A DNA stretch of 64,000 bases from contig OX345637.1 of assembly GCA_947044365.1 (NCBI GenBank), forward strand, positions 2,709,001 to 2,773,000, read 5' to 3'. Numbering within the stretch: the stretch's first letter is position 1; each line of letters begins with the position of its first letter. This document shows, in pieces, positions 37,590 through 49,261 of this stretch. A model generated the notes under the pieces. That model was given only the letters and a program-made list of their open reading frames with translations, did no database searches and was not told where the DNA came from. Origin of the DNA: Petrosia ficiformis (lineage: Eukaryota; Porifera; Demospongiae; Haplosclerida; Petrosiidae). Made by a program: the position numbers and the translations under genes.

Positions 37590-37890
37590 TGTCCAGCATT
37601 CCGCAGTAATCATGGCTGACTTTATCATACCTGAAACACATCAGTCTATTATAGTTATTATTCTGATTATCTACTCTGTTTATCTTTTGTAGAATTTCAT
37701 AATTATATTTCAGGTAGAATAGCTAGCTATTAGTTCCAGTGTCTACGTAAGCTACACAGCTTTCTTTCTGCTGGTCTGCAGCTTGAATGCGCGTTCTTTT
37801 ACGTGCCATGCCCCTTAATTGACCCAGTCCCTCAGAATGACGTAACTTCCTTAACTACTTATACAATACATACTCGTGTAAGTGACACAA

Positions 37891-37950
<60 letters not shown>

Positions 37951-37985
37951 TAAACCCCGTGGAAAGCAATCATAGGGATGGCCCT
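37590..37985. repeat. Repeat C, copy 2, with (TA)n
   Basis: Colinear with 24970-25710. Here the unit has a long TA run at 37905-37950 in the place where copy 1 carries the GTGACCGTGG MITE. Confidence 0.6.
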
Positions 37986-38342
37986 ATGGGCCATAATAAA
38001 TAATTAATATTACTAGCTTATTGCAGAGTAATTAATTAAATATGTACATGAAGTTGTACTTATAATAGCAAATAATGTGACATACTCCACAGATATTTGA
38101 AAAGTCAGCACATGTATGTACCATTCTTTATTATGACATGTACCTTATATACTAGTCAATATAGATCAAAATCAAAACATTACCTAGCTAGGCAAGAAAG
38201 CAGCATTGATTTATATAGTCTCAGGAGGAATTAAAACTCATGTAACCAAATGAGGGTTAAAATAACCCATTCATTTTTGCAGTGTACCACAGTCAGGAAA
38301 ATGTTGTCCATGTAGGTGTAAATGTCTAAGTGTTGATGGTAG

Positions 38343-38612
38343 TAGGGCTGGGAATCATCATTAACTTGATAATTGATTAAAATCAGTAGAAGTAATTTAT
38401 GCCAATTAATCAGTTAATGCAGGAATTCCTCTCATTTGATGATAAAAAGGCTTCCTGTTACTTCCATATTGTACATTTTTGCTGTGACTTGCTTGAAAAG
38501 TATGTCTTTTGGAATAATTAGCATAATTGATATCACAGACTTACTGTCGATATAAAAAGTATTTTCAATAGCGATTAATTAATCAGTTAATCGATTAATC
38601 ATCCTAGCCTTA
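38343..38612. mobile_element. hAT-like MITE (TAGGGCTGGGA ends)
   Basis: Begins TAGGGCTGGGAATCATC and ends GATTAATCATCCTAGCCTTA, an imperfect inverted repeat. Flanking octamers GATGGTAG and GATGATAC agree at six of eight positions, as a decayed 8-bp target duplication would. A related element is at 61093-61390. Confidence 0.65.
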
Positions 38613-39769
38613 GATGATACAAAACCTTAGATAAAGGAATATTTTAGGCAGTTTATCTGTCTGTTTGTTACCAAACTTTCTGAAAATCTATGAGCATTGC
38701 CACTATAAAACAGCTACAAGTTTCCATTAGTATAGTATTATAATTGTAAAGGGTAGATATACATGTAACCTGTGGTGTATTATTATCATTCACATACTAA
38801 CATCTGTGAACTCAATATATGTTACATGCTTTTCCAGCATAATTATGTAAACAAAACACATTTGTACCTACTAAGGCTGAGCAATAATATTGATTTATCG
38901 ATTATCCTGTCTGATATTTTTTGGGGATTGCGATAACGATTATAACAACTTTTGTATTGTGATAATTATTACGTGTGGCTGCGCATGTGCAATTATGATT
39001 TTTATAGTTTGCATCTTTAAGCTTAACAGTCACTACAGTGTTTCATAGACACAATGTATATAGGTATTTCTGCAGTTAAAGCAAGGAATTGTTTCGTTTT
39101 GAGCTCGTGCTTAATCGATAAATCACTTGTGGGCAACGCCGACTTTTCACTAGCAGATTAGTTTTCCAGCTTTCATCATTCTGTGACCTTGCTTTCACTC
39201 TTGCTGGAACTGGAGACATCATTTAACTTATAGATTAGATTAGTCCCATAAAAGTAAGCTAAAGACAGAAGAGTGCGATTTTCGAGCGACCATGTGCGCG
39301 TTAATTGCAACGGTACAATATTGAAATTGTGGCCATTTTCTGCGAGCCCATCATGTACATGTATATGTATATAATCATATGCTATTATTATCTTGTATTT
39401 AAACTCTTAGTGTTATTTATAATATGAAATACATTTCATTGGCTTGCTATAATAATTAACTGGTTGAATAACAAGTGATTACAGATGAGCATTTGATTAC
39501 AAGTCAAAACATTTGATGGTCAAATGTCACATGTACATGTATGTGATATCAGTCCTCCAAGGGGTAATTAATTAAAGGATATTGTAGTAAAGTATGAATA
39601 TATTTCAGGTAGAATAGCCAGTTATTAGACAATAGCCAGCTATGACTATATGGATGTGGTCAGTGGATGTTATTTACTAATGATGAAATGAGATGTATAG
39701 TGAACATGTCTATACCCAACTCAATATAACACAACATATAAATCTATATAACACACCTTGAAATGTTGA

Positions 39770-41200
39770 CTATACCTATAGGAATTTAAGAACACATAAT
39801 ATACAATTATACATACATACAGTGTTTTCATGTACATTAATATATACATTCATACATGTACAAACATGTGTACATGCATAATTATATGCATACATAAAGC
39901 AATACATATATATATATATATTTTTTAATTATTTTTTTTATTTTTTTTATTTTTTTTTGAATATTAAAACTATTCAAATGAAAGAAATATAGTACATTCA
40001 TAAACACACATACACATGATATATGTACTATATAAAATTTAAGCATACATAAATCTGTATACTTACATAATTATAATCATATTATACATACATACACATA
40101 TACATAAACGCTATATATGTATTCATTAGTGACCTAATCTTTAAAAAATTACACTTTCCCACAAAAAAAAACATTTTGATATAAAGTTTCCATTTAATCC
40201 AGGAAGAGCTATTATTAGACTTAACTTCCATTGGTTCCTATGCTAAATGGTAGAATGACAACCAATTATTTATAAATATAAACATTTGGTCAAAACTATT
40301 TTGTGTGAAGTGCCCCTTAGATCACTGTACAATACATGTACTATAGTATTTATTATACACTCATAAATGTGTATATACCTGTTACATGTAAATACATACA
40401 CATGTACATACATTATATCTACATACATGTACATTGTGCTTACATACAAATTCCAGAGATGAAAATGTCACTCGGTCAACTTGTAATATTGCTGGTCGTT
40501 TTCTCAGTACAAACAAACTTCATTTAGTTCGGTGACTCATGAGAATGTAGTTATTAGTCCTGGAATCATTGTTAAAGAGTTCATTTAGGTTTGTGATATT
40601 ATTACACCACAATATTTCTAGTAACAACCTAGCAACAGGATATATAAACTCAGCAATCCTGATATTGTACTGTTCATGAAAGACAGTTAGAATTCAGTTT
40701 ATATATTATGATACATCATGTAATAATACTAGTCAGTTACTAATCCTCATCATAATGATTATGACTGAGTGTAATTAAAAACACCAATTAAAGATGAACA
40801 GATAATTGAACAACTAAGGACACTACAAGTTGGTATAGATCTGATTTATTAGAATAGAGTAAATATTGTATATATACCCTTCCAATCAGTGATGTTATAT
40901 TTCACAGGAAAGTGCAGTGCTTTCCATCATGGAGCCTCAAAAGTACTTTGGGGTATGCCCCATAGGCTTCACTGAAGAACTGCTCTTTCCCATGGGATAT
41001 AATAACCCTAGTGGAAGGGATATATCCTATATATACATATATATACAATTGAAATAGTAAACACTCAAAAATGTCTACTCATAATCAGGATGTATCTCAA
41101 CATGTAGGAGAGGAAACATAGACAACTATAAATGTACCATCCTCAACAGGAGATTTGGGAAAACTAAATGTCGTGTGATTACTTCCTGTGGCACTTGACA
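39770..41200 (-). repeat. Inverted-pair repeat B, right copy
   Basis: Reverse-complement partner of 20330-21830. The minus strand near 41190-41105 reads SNHTTFSFPKSPVEDGTF, matching the left copy fragment. The two copies are about 19 kb apart and well diverged. Confidence 0.65.
40459..40527 (+). pseudogene. Signal-peptide exon remnant
   Basis: ATG 40459 opens a 22-residue frame with a basic start and hydrophobic core (MKMSLGQLVILLVVF) and then TAG. A decayed counterpart is on the minus strand near 21115 (MKISL...). It looks like the first coding exon of a secreted or receptor protein, now without the rest of the gene. Confidence 0.4.
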
Positions 41201-41298
41201 CACTAATCAATGAAGTCTGGATAATACTAGTTAGAGATGAGGGTGAAGAATTCCAGGTCCACTCTCACCTCTATGAAACACACTACTAAGTATCTTAA

Positions 41299-41834
41299 TA
41301 GTCTGGCGTAGCCACACCCTTCGCATGGAGGAGGAAGGGTCTGGTATCTTACCGTCAACAGTTTTGTACCACTGCAAAAATTCTGCAGTAGCAGGAAGTG
41401 ACGTTTCTATAGGTGTGAAACCACACAATTATGCATATGGCAGATGAAGTATTAATGCAATGTGTACGAGAACTTGGCTATAAAAGTCTGAAAGAAGAGC
41501 AAAAGAAGATCATCACTAGTTTCATACAAGGGAGTGATGTTTTTGGCGTCTTACCAACAGGTTATGGCAAATCACTATGCTATGCTTGCCTACCAAATGT
41601 TTTTGACAGATTGCAAGGTAGCAGACACTCTATTGTAGTTGTTATAACTCCTCTCACTGCCATTATGAAAGACCAGGTCAGTACAAAATTATACATAATT
41701 TATTGTAGCTGCTCGACGAATCTGAGCAGCTCCACCCAAGGTTGCTATAATTACATTCCATTAGTACAAATTTGTTGACGGTAAGATACCAGACCCTTCC
41801 TCCTCCATGCGAAGGGTGTGGCTACGCCAGACTA
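41299..41834. mobile_element. Small TIR element carrying a RecQ helicase exon
   Basis: The terminal inverted repeats 41299-41360 and 41773-41834 are 62 bp and identical, beginning TAGTCTGGCGTAGCCACACC. The direct 9-bp duplication GTATCTTAA flanks the element at 41290-41298 and 41835-41843. A 9-bp duplication and long perfect inverted repeats fit Mutator-like transposition. The 412-bp interior is not transposase: it contains a helicase exon with its intron donor. This is the organisation of gene-capturing Pack-type elements. Confidence 0.85.
41431..41675 (+). pseudogene. RecQ-like DNA helicase, captured first exon
   Basis: ATG at 41431 (or the in-frame ATG at 41437) opens a frame with a RecQ N-terminal pattern: FxxLxxEQ-like GYKSLKEEQKKIITSFIQGS, Walker A LPTGYGKSLCY and VVVITPLTAIMKDQ (motif Ia region). 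At 41676 a consensus donor GTCAGT follows GACCAG, and the frame loses homology beyond it. Only about 82 residues of a protein normally several hundred long are present, and no later helicase exon lies nearby. The fragment lacks motifs II-VI and cannot be an active helicase. It sits wholly between the inverted repeats of the small element, so it was most likely copied from a host RecQ-family gene. Confidence 0.75.
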
Positions 41835-41843
41835 GTATCTTAA

Positions 41844-42180
41844 TACACACTTATATACACTGTCAGTATAATAGTAGAGTAAATGTATATATACCTCACT
41901 CTAGTAGCATTCACCACACATCTTTACTACATAATTATAACAATATTCATAGTTAATTAAATATCACATGATGTTATAATTAAAATGTGTTGCCATCGTC
42001 GTTGAAAACAGTAAACAAATTTCTTACCACCATCTTTTAACGCTACTGAAGCTAGCAGCACATTCAATTTAGCAACACATTCTGTAGGCGTGTCTATAAA
42101 CCACACTAATTTTGGCAAGAATGCTGTGCGAATGTGATGCCCGTTATGCCCCTGTGCGAATGTGTTGCCAGTCTGATAGT
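41844..42180. other. No firm gene
   Basis: A 75-residue minus-strand frame at 41957-42184 (TAFLPKLVWFIDTPTECVAK) has an exon-like centre and a GTAAGA donor on the minus strand near 42028. No domain is recognised and no partner exon was found. Confidence 0.3.
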
Positions 42181-42239
42181 CCATCTTAGTATAGTGGTTA
42201 TATGTATAAATATATATAAAGTATATTTATGTATGTATG

Positions 42240-42241
42240 AT

Positions 42242-42274
<33 letters not shown>

Positions 42275-42368
42275 GTCTCGTATATATATATAATTATATA
42301 TATAATACATATATTTGTATATATATATATATGTATATATATAATTCTTAGTACAGTACGTACATGTG

Positions 42369-42404
<36 letters not shown>

Positions 42405-42413
42405 ATACATGTA

Positions 42414-42451
<38 letters not shown>

Positions 42452-42658
42452 GTATTATATATATATATAATATTATATAGGCCTGGGTGCGTACTAGATT
42501 GTTATTTGCTACAATCTGAGCAACAAATTTATGTTTGAGAGGTAGTCGAGTAAAGTGGAGAAGTGCAACTGTAATGGAGGAACTATTATTGTATTATTGT
42601 ATAATATTATTATAGGCCTATATGATTAAGTATAATATATATAAATATAATTATTATG

Positions 42659-42696
<38 letters not shown>

Positions 42697-42900
42697 TATT
42701 TATAATAATTATAAATATAATTATATACATACATACATATAATTGTAACCTCTATTATATATATATATATATAATATATATAAGATTATGTATAAATATA
42801 AATATATATATTGTAAAATATGTATATATATATATATATAAATATATATAATTATATATATATATAATAATTATAAATATAATTATATACATACATACAA
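42240..42900. repeat. TA-rich low-complexity tract
   Basis: An A run followed by long TA runs interrupted by GTATAT and AATTAT patches. Peptide frames of I and Y over it are compositional. About 120 bases at 42480-42600 are of ordinary complexity but non-coding. Confidence 0.9.
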
Positions 42901-43637
42901 ATGAATAATGGGACATTTCTTGTGTGACCATTCATATTTGACTCGTTTTTGACGAAACTGTAGGTGTGGTCAAACTTCATCTACTCATCAAAAATGTTTA
43001 AACTTCATATGAGATTACATTGACCATAGTTGTGTTTTATATATGTGTTTTTGACAAAACTGAAAAACAAATGAAGACTATAATTTCATAATTTTTGTTT
43101 TACAATTTTGGTAATTTTCTTTGTAAAAAAAAGTAGACAGCCTCATCATACTTAATAGTATACTTATAAATTCTGTTAGTATCTGTGAAATAGATAGAAT
43201 ATTAATTATCATAGTAAATGTGATCTCTTCACTTCTAGTATTATGATGAACTTTGTTTGTTGAGTCAATGAAGTTGTTGAGTTTTTGTAAATATCACTTT
43301 GTATTCCCTGTAAGTAGTAGACAATTTCATCCTCCTGTAAATGGGAATGTGACTGTGAGTTTATAGGAATGTGACTACACATCAGTCACCATATCTTGCA
43401 GATCAATTGGCCACATATTCAGGTGTACTGCCAGTCTGCGAACATGTTTTTCCACCTCTACATTGACATAGGTACTGATACAAACACCCGAATATAATAG
43501 CCTAACAGTTGGCTTGAAATCAAATAATTGATTATCTGTAACATATTTGTTAATATATATAGAGTCATACCTCAAAACTCTTGATGGTAGTTCGTAAAAA
43601 GTTTCTTTTTCTCTGTAATTTATGAGCAGTTAGTGTA
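42901..43637. other. 3' flank of the PHD-transposase-peptidase gene
   Basis: A 66-residue minus-strand frame at 43375-43575 (VEKHVRRLAVHLNMWPIDL) could be an extra or alternative last exon of the gene to its right, but the main frame already ends at TAA 43638-43640. Otherwise no feature. Confidence 0.3.
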
Positions 43638-44760
43638 TTAAGTGTTGTATAATATTAAGTTATCTGATGGTCTATTTAACTTTGGGTAATTATTTATGTA
43701 ACTCTCTTTTCCCCAAGGTATTGTAAAGAGCTCCTCATCTTCATCAGCTGGAGAAAATTTGTTTCTAAAATCTGGAACCAGCAGTCCATCTCCCTCGGGA
43801 TCAGTTTCAACTTCAGTTGGATTGGAGCAACATTTATGTTCAAGTAAACAAAAATTATTATCAAATTTACATTGCCATAGATCACCACAGTCAATATCAT
43901 CAGAACAGAGCGATGATTGAGATGAGTCGATTGATTGTAAAACTGGATTTATTCCAGAGGAAGTTGTACTGAAGTTTACTGGGGGAAAGGTAGATTCGTC
44001 AGAACTTTCATCTGAGTGGGGAAAAGATAATAACTCTAAATTACTGAAGAAAGCTAAGAACTTGCCCGATGAATGCTGAATCCTGGAACTAGTTTCACCA
44101 ACCTTATCAACTATGTGACCCTTTTTAAACTCAGTGTAAATTAAGCTTCTAGCAAGAATTGTATCATTCTGTAAATTTAATTATGTTTATAAGTGCATAA
44201 TATTTTTATCATCGTATAAAACCTGGGTATATGTAAGTCTTCTTTTAAATGCAAAACACTTTGCAGCCTAATAGTGGAATATTGTGTTGCTCACATACCA
44301 TAAGAAATTAATCTTACCATACACAAGAAAACACCACAATCATAACCATTCGTTTGTATTGGAACATTGATAATCTGAATAAAGCAGATGAAATGATTTT
44401 CGAGTTTTTCACGATGTGTCATGACTTGCCTGTGAATCACAAATACTCCATTCATTTCTGTTTAATGCGATTCCTGAAGCATTAAGTGATTCTTCATGCA
44501 AATAATACCTGAATTTGTACCAGTTAATGGAGGCATATGTAGAATGTTAACCATACCATAACCAATTTGTGATGTGTGGATTAAAGCCATGCAAATGATC
44601 AATATAGTACAGCACTTTTTTTTGAATATCTGCAACCTGCAGTAAGTCACAATCTAACATTTCATATTAAACTGTATACACATTCACTGTCAATATCCAA
44701 TGTGCTGTCATGTGAATCGGAAAAAACACCATATTTTTAGAGAATATATCCACCTTCTGC
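43638..44760 (-). CDS. Ulp1-like (C48) peptidase exons and acidic tail
   Basis: Minus-strand exons give the Ulp1 order: FFPIHMTAHWILTVNV (about 44727-44675, catalytic His in HW), VLYYIDHLHGFN (about 44620-44585, candidate Asp), then VPIQTNGYDCGVFLCM (about 44363-44318), with the oxyanion Gln and catalytic Cys in the Q.....DCG pattern. Exon 43638-44168 (177 codons) is an acidic, serine-rich tail ending in TAA. Ulp1/SENP peptidases process or remove SUMO-type modifiers and are known passengers of some plant and fish transposons. A nearby upstream exon reads IHAFDPVFLPKLIATGYSGV and probably belongs here. Exon borders between 44650 and 44400 are approximate. Confidence 0.6.
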
Positions 44761-45468
44761 ATTGAAGTGATATGCAAACATGAATTACTTTATAATAATT
44801 ATTTTCAGTACCTTAGCAAAATTTTTAACACCAGAATATCCTGTTGCTATCAATTTTGGCAAAAATACTGGATCAAAAGCATGGATTTCCTATATCAATA
44901 TATAATTATTCTAATTCATTGTTCAGATTCTGTTCCAGCCTCCAGCCACTGCTAACCTCTGGAAAGTGACCGACAAGTAGTTTCATGTACTTTGATATAA
45001 TCTGCAAGATACAATTCAAGAAACAATTATTATAGAGCTTTGCTGCATGGAAAAGCTTACATTTGCTGAAAACCAGTTCTTGTCAGAGTTACACTGATCA
45101 ATCTAATTTAACAAAATAATTTTAATTTAGCAGTGAAGCTAGTAAAAGATTAAATACCTCATTTGAAATTATTCTTTCATCAAAAATTTCACACTAAGGG
45201 GAGAAAATGAAAGTAATTGATTCACTGCTATTAACTATACAAGTAACTTGCATCTTTCAATGTCTTGTAATATTGATTGGTGTGTAAGCATTTTATGAAA
45301 GACTGCAGCGTAATTTATAAAATTATAAGGCGCTATGTTACAAAAGTATGTTTTATATACCTTTGAGTGTGTGTTTGAGGAATACAAGAGTACAGTGATA
45401 TTTTTCTATAATTTATGATGGTCAGAAGTGAGTACTTTGAATTATTGTAAACACTATTGTTGAAGTAC

Positions 45469-46804
45469 CTGAACAAATGAAGATGTATGATAATTTGATC
45501 CCATTTCATCAACCTTCGTGTCAGAGTATGAAGTCCATCCATACCCATTCCAAATTATTGTTGTATCTAATTGAAGGAATTGTAACAGTCTCAGTGTAAA
45601 GAAAATATTCTTACAGTGGAAGTAGTCAACATGGTATATCTGAAAAGAATCAAGTTTTATAAAAAGCAACATTTCATGAATTTGCTTGTATAATCATACA
45701 ATAACTCACACTTGCACCCAGAAGCGTGTAGCTGTATGAATTAGTTTGTGTCCAGTTGTTCAAATTTCTGTAAAAAAAAAAACAAACAGCAAGTATATAT
45801 TTGGCAATGCTTTTGTGGTAATGAAATCATCACCTTTCAACCCTTATGGCGGTATTAATATATTGAATTTCATTGGACAGTACATGTAACCGAGGTACAA
45901 GAAGTAGTAAAAAGTCTGGACATCTTGTCACACTTCCATTAACTATGAATGGAATGTCACAGTGTGGACATCGCCTGTTGACAAATAGGGAATCCTTAAT
46001 GCAGTCAATATAAGTAGCAAATTGACCTATTATGTAATTCCAATTTAGAAAAGTATAATGTCTGCAATGATGTAGCAAACAAATTTGATATAGAGGTGAA
46101 AGGAGCTACATCAGCTATAGATAAATTAAGTGTATTGTAAACAACACTTTCTTCTACGCTCTAAATATACAGAATACACAGAATTAAAATAATATCATAA
46201 ATGTGACTTTTCTTTACAATATGACATTGATCACATCTACCAGTCCTTGCTATTTCAGTTTCAAATATTGAACGACTGCCTGGAATATGTTATACATTAA
46301 TTATAAAAGTTAACTACTCAATTAACAGTTTCACATGTGATAGCTAACTTTGGTTCTACAAATCATCATATCAACCAAGCTAGATAGACCTTCCATAACA
46401 TCTCCACCAGGTTGACCAGTACCATCAGTAAGGTAGGACTAATTTTTAGAGACAAAACAGTGTGATAAGTTATATATACATATTATGCCATCACTGAAGC
46501 AGACATAACTAACAGATAGCTTTGAAGAATCAGCAGTAACTGTACCACAATGCATTTGTTTCACGATATGTAGATATTCTTTCTGCTGTGTGGACAATTC
46601 ATTTATGGGAATGCCTATATAAAAGTAAGCTCATTATCTTAGCAATAATAGTTATCTTGCACCTGTAAGAAATACAGGAAGGGAAGTAACATCTAAAAGC
46701 TGTAATATTGCATTTAACCAACAGATCATAGTTGAAGGAGAATTAGATAACCCATTGTTGTTGACACGCTTAACTGTGATAACATTGGATGTAGGACAAA
46801 CAGC
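45469..46804 (-). CDS. USP-like (C19) peptidase exons
   Basis: Exon 46663-46804 holds a Cys box: NNGLSNSPSTMICWLNAILQ, with CW.NA.LQ as in ubiquitin-specific proteases. Following small exons read GQPGGDVMEGLSSLVDMM, then TGRCDQCHIVKES and RCPHCDIPFIVNG...RCPDFLLLLVPRL, matching the paired CxxC zinc ribbon and the hydrophobic strand that normally reads P.iL.l.L.RF. The exon before 45639 ends SYSYTLLGAS, and exon 45469-45639 begins IYHVDYFHCKNIFF, placing a candidate catalytic His as in Y.L.G...H....GHY. USPs remove ubiquitin from proteins. Here the domain lies between a transposase and an Ulp1-like peptidase. Key residues look preserved, but spacing around the His box departs from the usual GHY. 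Confidence 0.55.
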
Positions 46805-46968
46805 CTTGAAAGGGCAAACAATAGTAATGATAATTACATACAAATGAAATATACTTTTGTAATGCAGGAATACCTTCCAATCACTTTCTTTACAAACAGA
46901 ATTATCTTTGATGAAATATTTATATATGTGGATTCAAAGGACAATTACAACATTTACTTCACATACCT

Positions 46969-47600
46969 GAAACAATAACATCTTCATCAGAAGAAATTGT
47001 GGTATCATCATGTTTTGGCCTAATTGTTAAATAACACAATAAATGTACATTACATAAATGTTAAAAACATTTTACATTAAGCTATACTCCTTAGTAGGTG
47101 GTTGCTGATAAAACCCTTTATTAGGAACTGGCCTTTTTTTGCCCTTTTTGACCACATTTCTTTCAGAGGATTCGGTTGTTTTCCTTTTCTTTTCTATGCA
47201 TGGTAAATAAAAAAAACAGATTGAGATGTTAATTATAGTCTTGTTATCATAATGAAGTACCTTTAACAATTTGTTTTTGCTTTTAAAGGGTAAGCTATCA
47301 ATAAATGATAATTGGCGCCCAACCAAAACCTTGTGATGGTCTTTTATAAAAAGGTCTGGCCGCAGCCTGTGTTTAGGGTGATCTGTTTTTTTCACAATGA
47401 GGTTCCAAGCCTCAATAGTTCCTGAAGTACGATGAAGAATATTTTCTTTCTGTAGGAATTAAGTGAAAATGTATTAATTGGTAAGTGATATATAATGATA
47501 TCAACGAAGTTGTACATTAGACAAGCTGCATGATAGACAAGTTTCACATTTATTTGCTTCATTATCACTATTACCTCAGTTGCAATCGTCCAGTTCATGT
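46969..47600 (-). CDS. Linker exons after the transposase
   Basis: An exon ending CRYMNWTIATE before a GTAATA donor (about 47575) is followed by one starting KENILHRTSGTIEAWNLIVK and including HRLRPDLFIKDHH (about 47450-47263), then a lysine-rich exon KRKRKTTESSERN...KKGKKRPVPNKGF (about 47193-47090) and a short acidic exon (ISSDEDVIVS). The TSGTIEAW and RLRPDLF motifs are those that follow the core in related transposases; the basic stretch could be a nuclear localisation signal. Boundaries are approximate. Confidence 0.5.
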
Positions 47601-47688
47601 AACGGCAAGGATCACCTTAAGAATGAGGATATAAAATTATATGATAATTCAAAATGATCTAGAAGGGCATACCACGCATAATGCTTGT

Positions 47689-49140
47689 TCAAAATGGTAT
47701 TAACCCAATCCATTTTTTCTCAAGAATTTCTCGATACTTAGGCTGGTACAAATTATTTTCAGGGAATGTAGCATTATTGCATAGTATTACACTCTTCTCC
47801 AATCTTTTGTTGATGTATGGGAGGAATGGTTTTCTGTTTCCTGTTAAGATCATCTGCTCTTCATCATCTTCACTTCTTTGCTCCTCTTCATCATTGGCCT
47901 CCTCTTCATTGTACAGAACTTCTACTCTACCATCATCAATCTTACCTATCTTTTTAAATTCCTCCTGTAAGTATGTGAATGATTTTCCAACATCCTTGTC
48001 AACATAGTGTGATCCAAATACAATATAAGAGTGATTGTCATAGTCTGATCTGTCATTGGAACAGCCATTAACTATGCGAAAGCAATGGTTCAAATAATCA
48101 GACAGAGTTTCTAGGTTGAAAACACGAAGAAAACTTAAAAGCAGCACCAAACTTCTGTCAATCACCACATGTTTGGGTATAATAATGTTTTTATACCCGT
48201 ACAGTAAACCCTCAGAACGTCTAAAGCATTCTATGAAGTGAGATATGGCAAGAACTGAGTGTTCTGTTGACATGAATTCTGCAACTGCAACAGGTGGTTG
48301 CTTGGGTTTACTGTTGCTTAGTACTAATGAATGATAGAGAACTTTTTTATCACCAAATTCTGGTGCACCTTTCAGTGACACAATAGTACCTGTGGCATCA
48401 CAGAAAACAGTTGAATCTCTAGCCAGGTGGTGATATAAACGAACACCTTGCTCAGTGTACAAAATTAAAGAAAAGGGGAAGGCAGTAATTCGTTGGATGT
48501 AGCAGGGAATTGGTTGATTAGTCATTATATCAGTCATCTCTTCACTTAGAAGATGAAGAGATGTTATCAGATTAGGATGAGGCAACTTCCTCTGTTTAGC
48601 TTCGGAACTGATCTTCCTAATCACCTCAGGACTACTCCCTACTATGTCTCTTTTTCCAGACTCTAATTCATTTTGTGATAACTTGCAATACTGTTTACTG
48701 TACAAGGTTGAAGGTGACTGAAATTCTAACTCTTCAGCAACTTTCAACCTCTTACTTCCTCAAACAAATCGTGATTTCTTGTCTCCCTTCTTATGTTTAA
48801 CAAAGTTTGATAGCATGTATATTTCTAATTTTATGTTGGGATCGGTGTCACTGAAAGAATAAACTTCAACTTTAAACTTCACAGGACATGTTTCAAATGA
48901 ACAAGCACCAGTACATCTAAACACAATGCGAGAAGACTTTCTTGACTCTGGCTTCTTTAGCCACTTGTTCCTGAACGAATAGCAGCAGTATGGATTGGCC
49001 TTATTCAATTCCTTAAGTATAACTTCATTCCAATCTACACTACTTTGCAGAACACTCCATGACTCATAAGATATAAGACAAGATGTGACTGGAGGCACTG
49101 AAGCTACAAAGTATTTCTCACTTTCTTGGCTACTCACTTC
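47689..49140 (-). pseudogene. DDE-type transposase core of the PHD-USP-Ulp1 gene
   Basis: The exon enters after an acceptor CAATAG at 49141. Residues EVSSQESEKYF to KSRFV form an N-terminal cysteine-containing domain (CTGACSFETCPVKF), followed by an in-frame TGA (48760-48762). The same frame continues for about 350 residues with LPHPNLITSLHLLSEEM, STVFCDATGTIVSLKG, YHSLVLSN, VAEFMSTEHSV, HVVIDRSLVLLLSFLRVFN and LNHCFRIVNG. FCDATGT and VIDRS supply candidate metal-binding aspartates of an RNase H-like core; I did not assign the third acidic residue. Near 47720 the frame shifts, after which WVNTILNKHYAWYALL is readable. Similar proteins are common in fish, cnidarian and sponge repeats; the superfamily (MULE-like or KDZ/Zisupton-like) is not settled here. 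Confidence 0.65.
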
Positions 49141-49261
49141 CTATTGTTTGCATAAGTAAATTAATCCATCAAATAAAAGCTAAACTAACCCTCAGTTTAC
49201 TCTCAACCTAAGTTACAGGGGTAGATAAGTGATAAGGAAGTCTGTTGGTAATATCCTTTAA

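Larger units (their letters stand above)
36544..39769. other. Mosaic of old repeats, no gene
   Basis: ATAGGTATAACCTGTGGTGT-type phrases occur three times (about 37208, 37453, 38766). GATATTTGAAAAGTCAGCAC occurs at 37332 and 38092. TATTATGACATGTACCTTAT at 38131 is inverted relative to 37145. Repeat C copy 2 and a hAT-like MITE lie inside. No coding region can be supported. Confidence 0.5.

Noticed and set aside
42134..42851. I/Y-rich frames in the TA tract
   Set aside because: Low-complexity dinucleotide sequence; no acceptable codon content.
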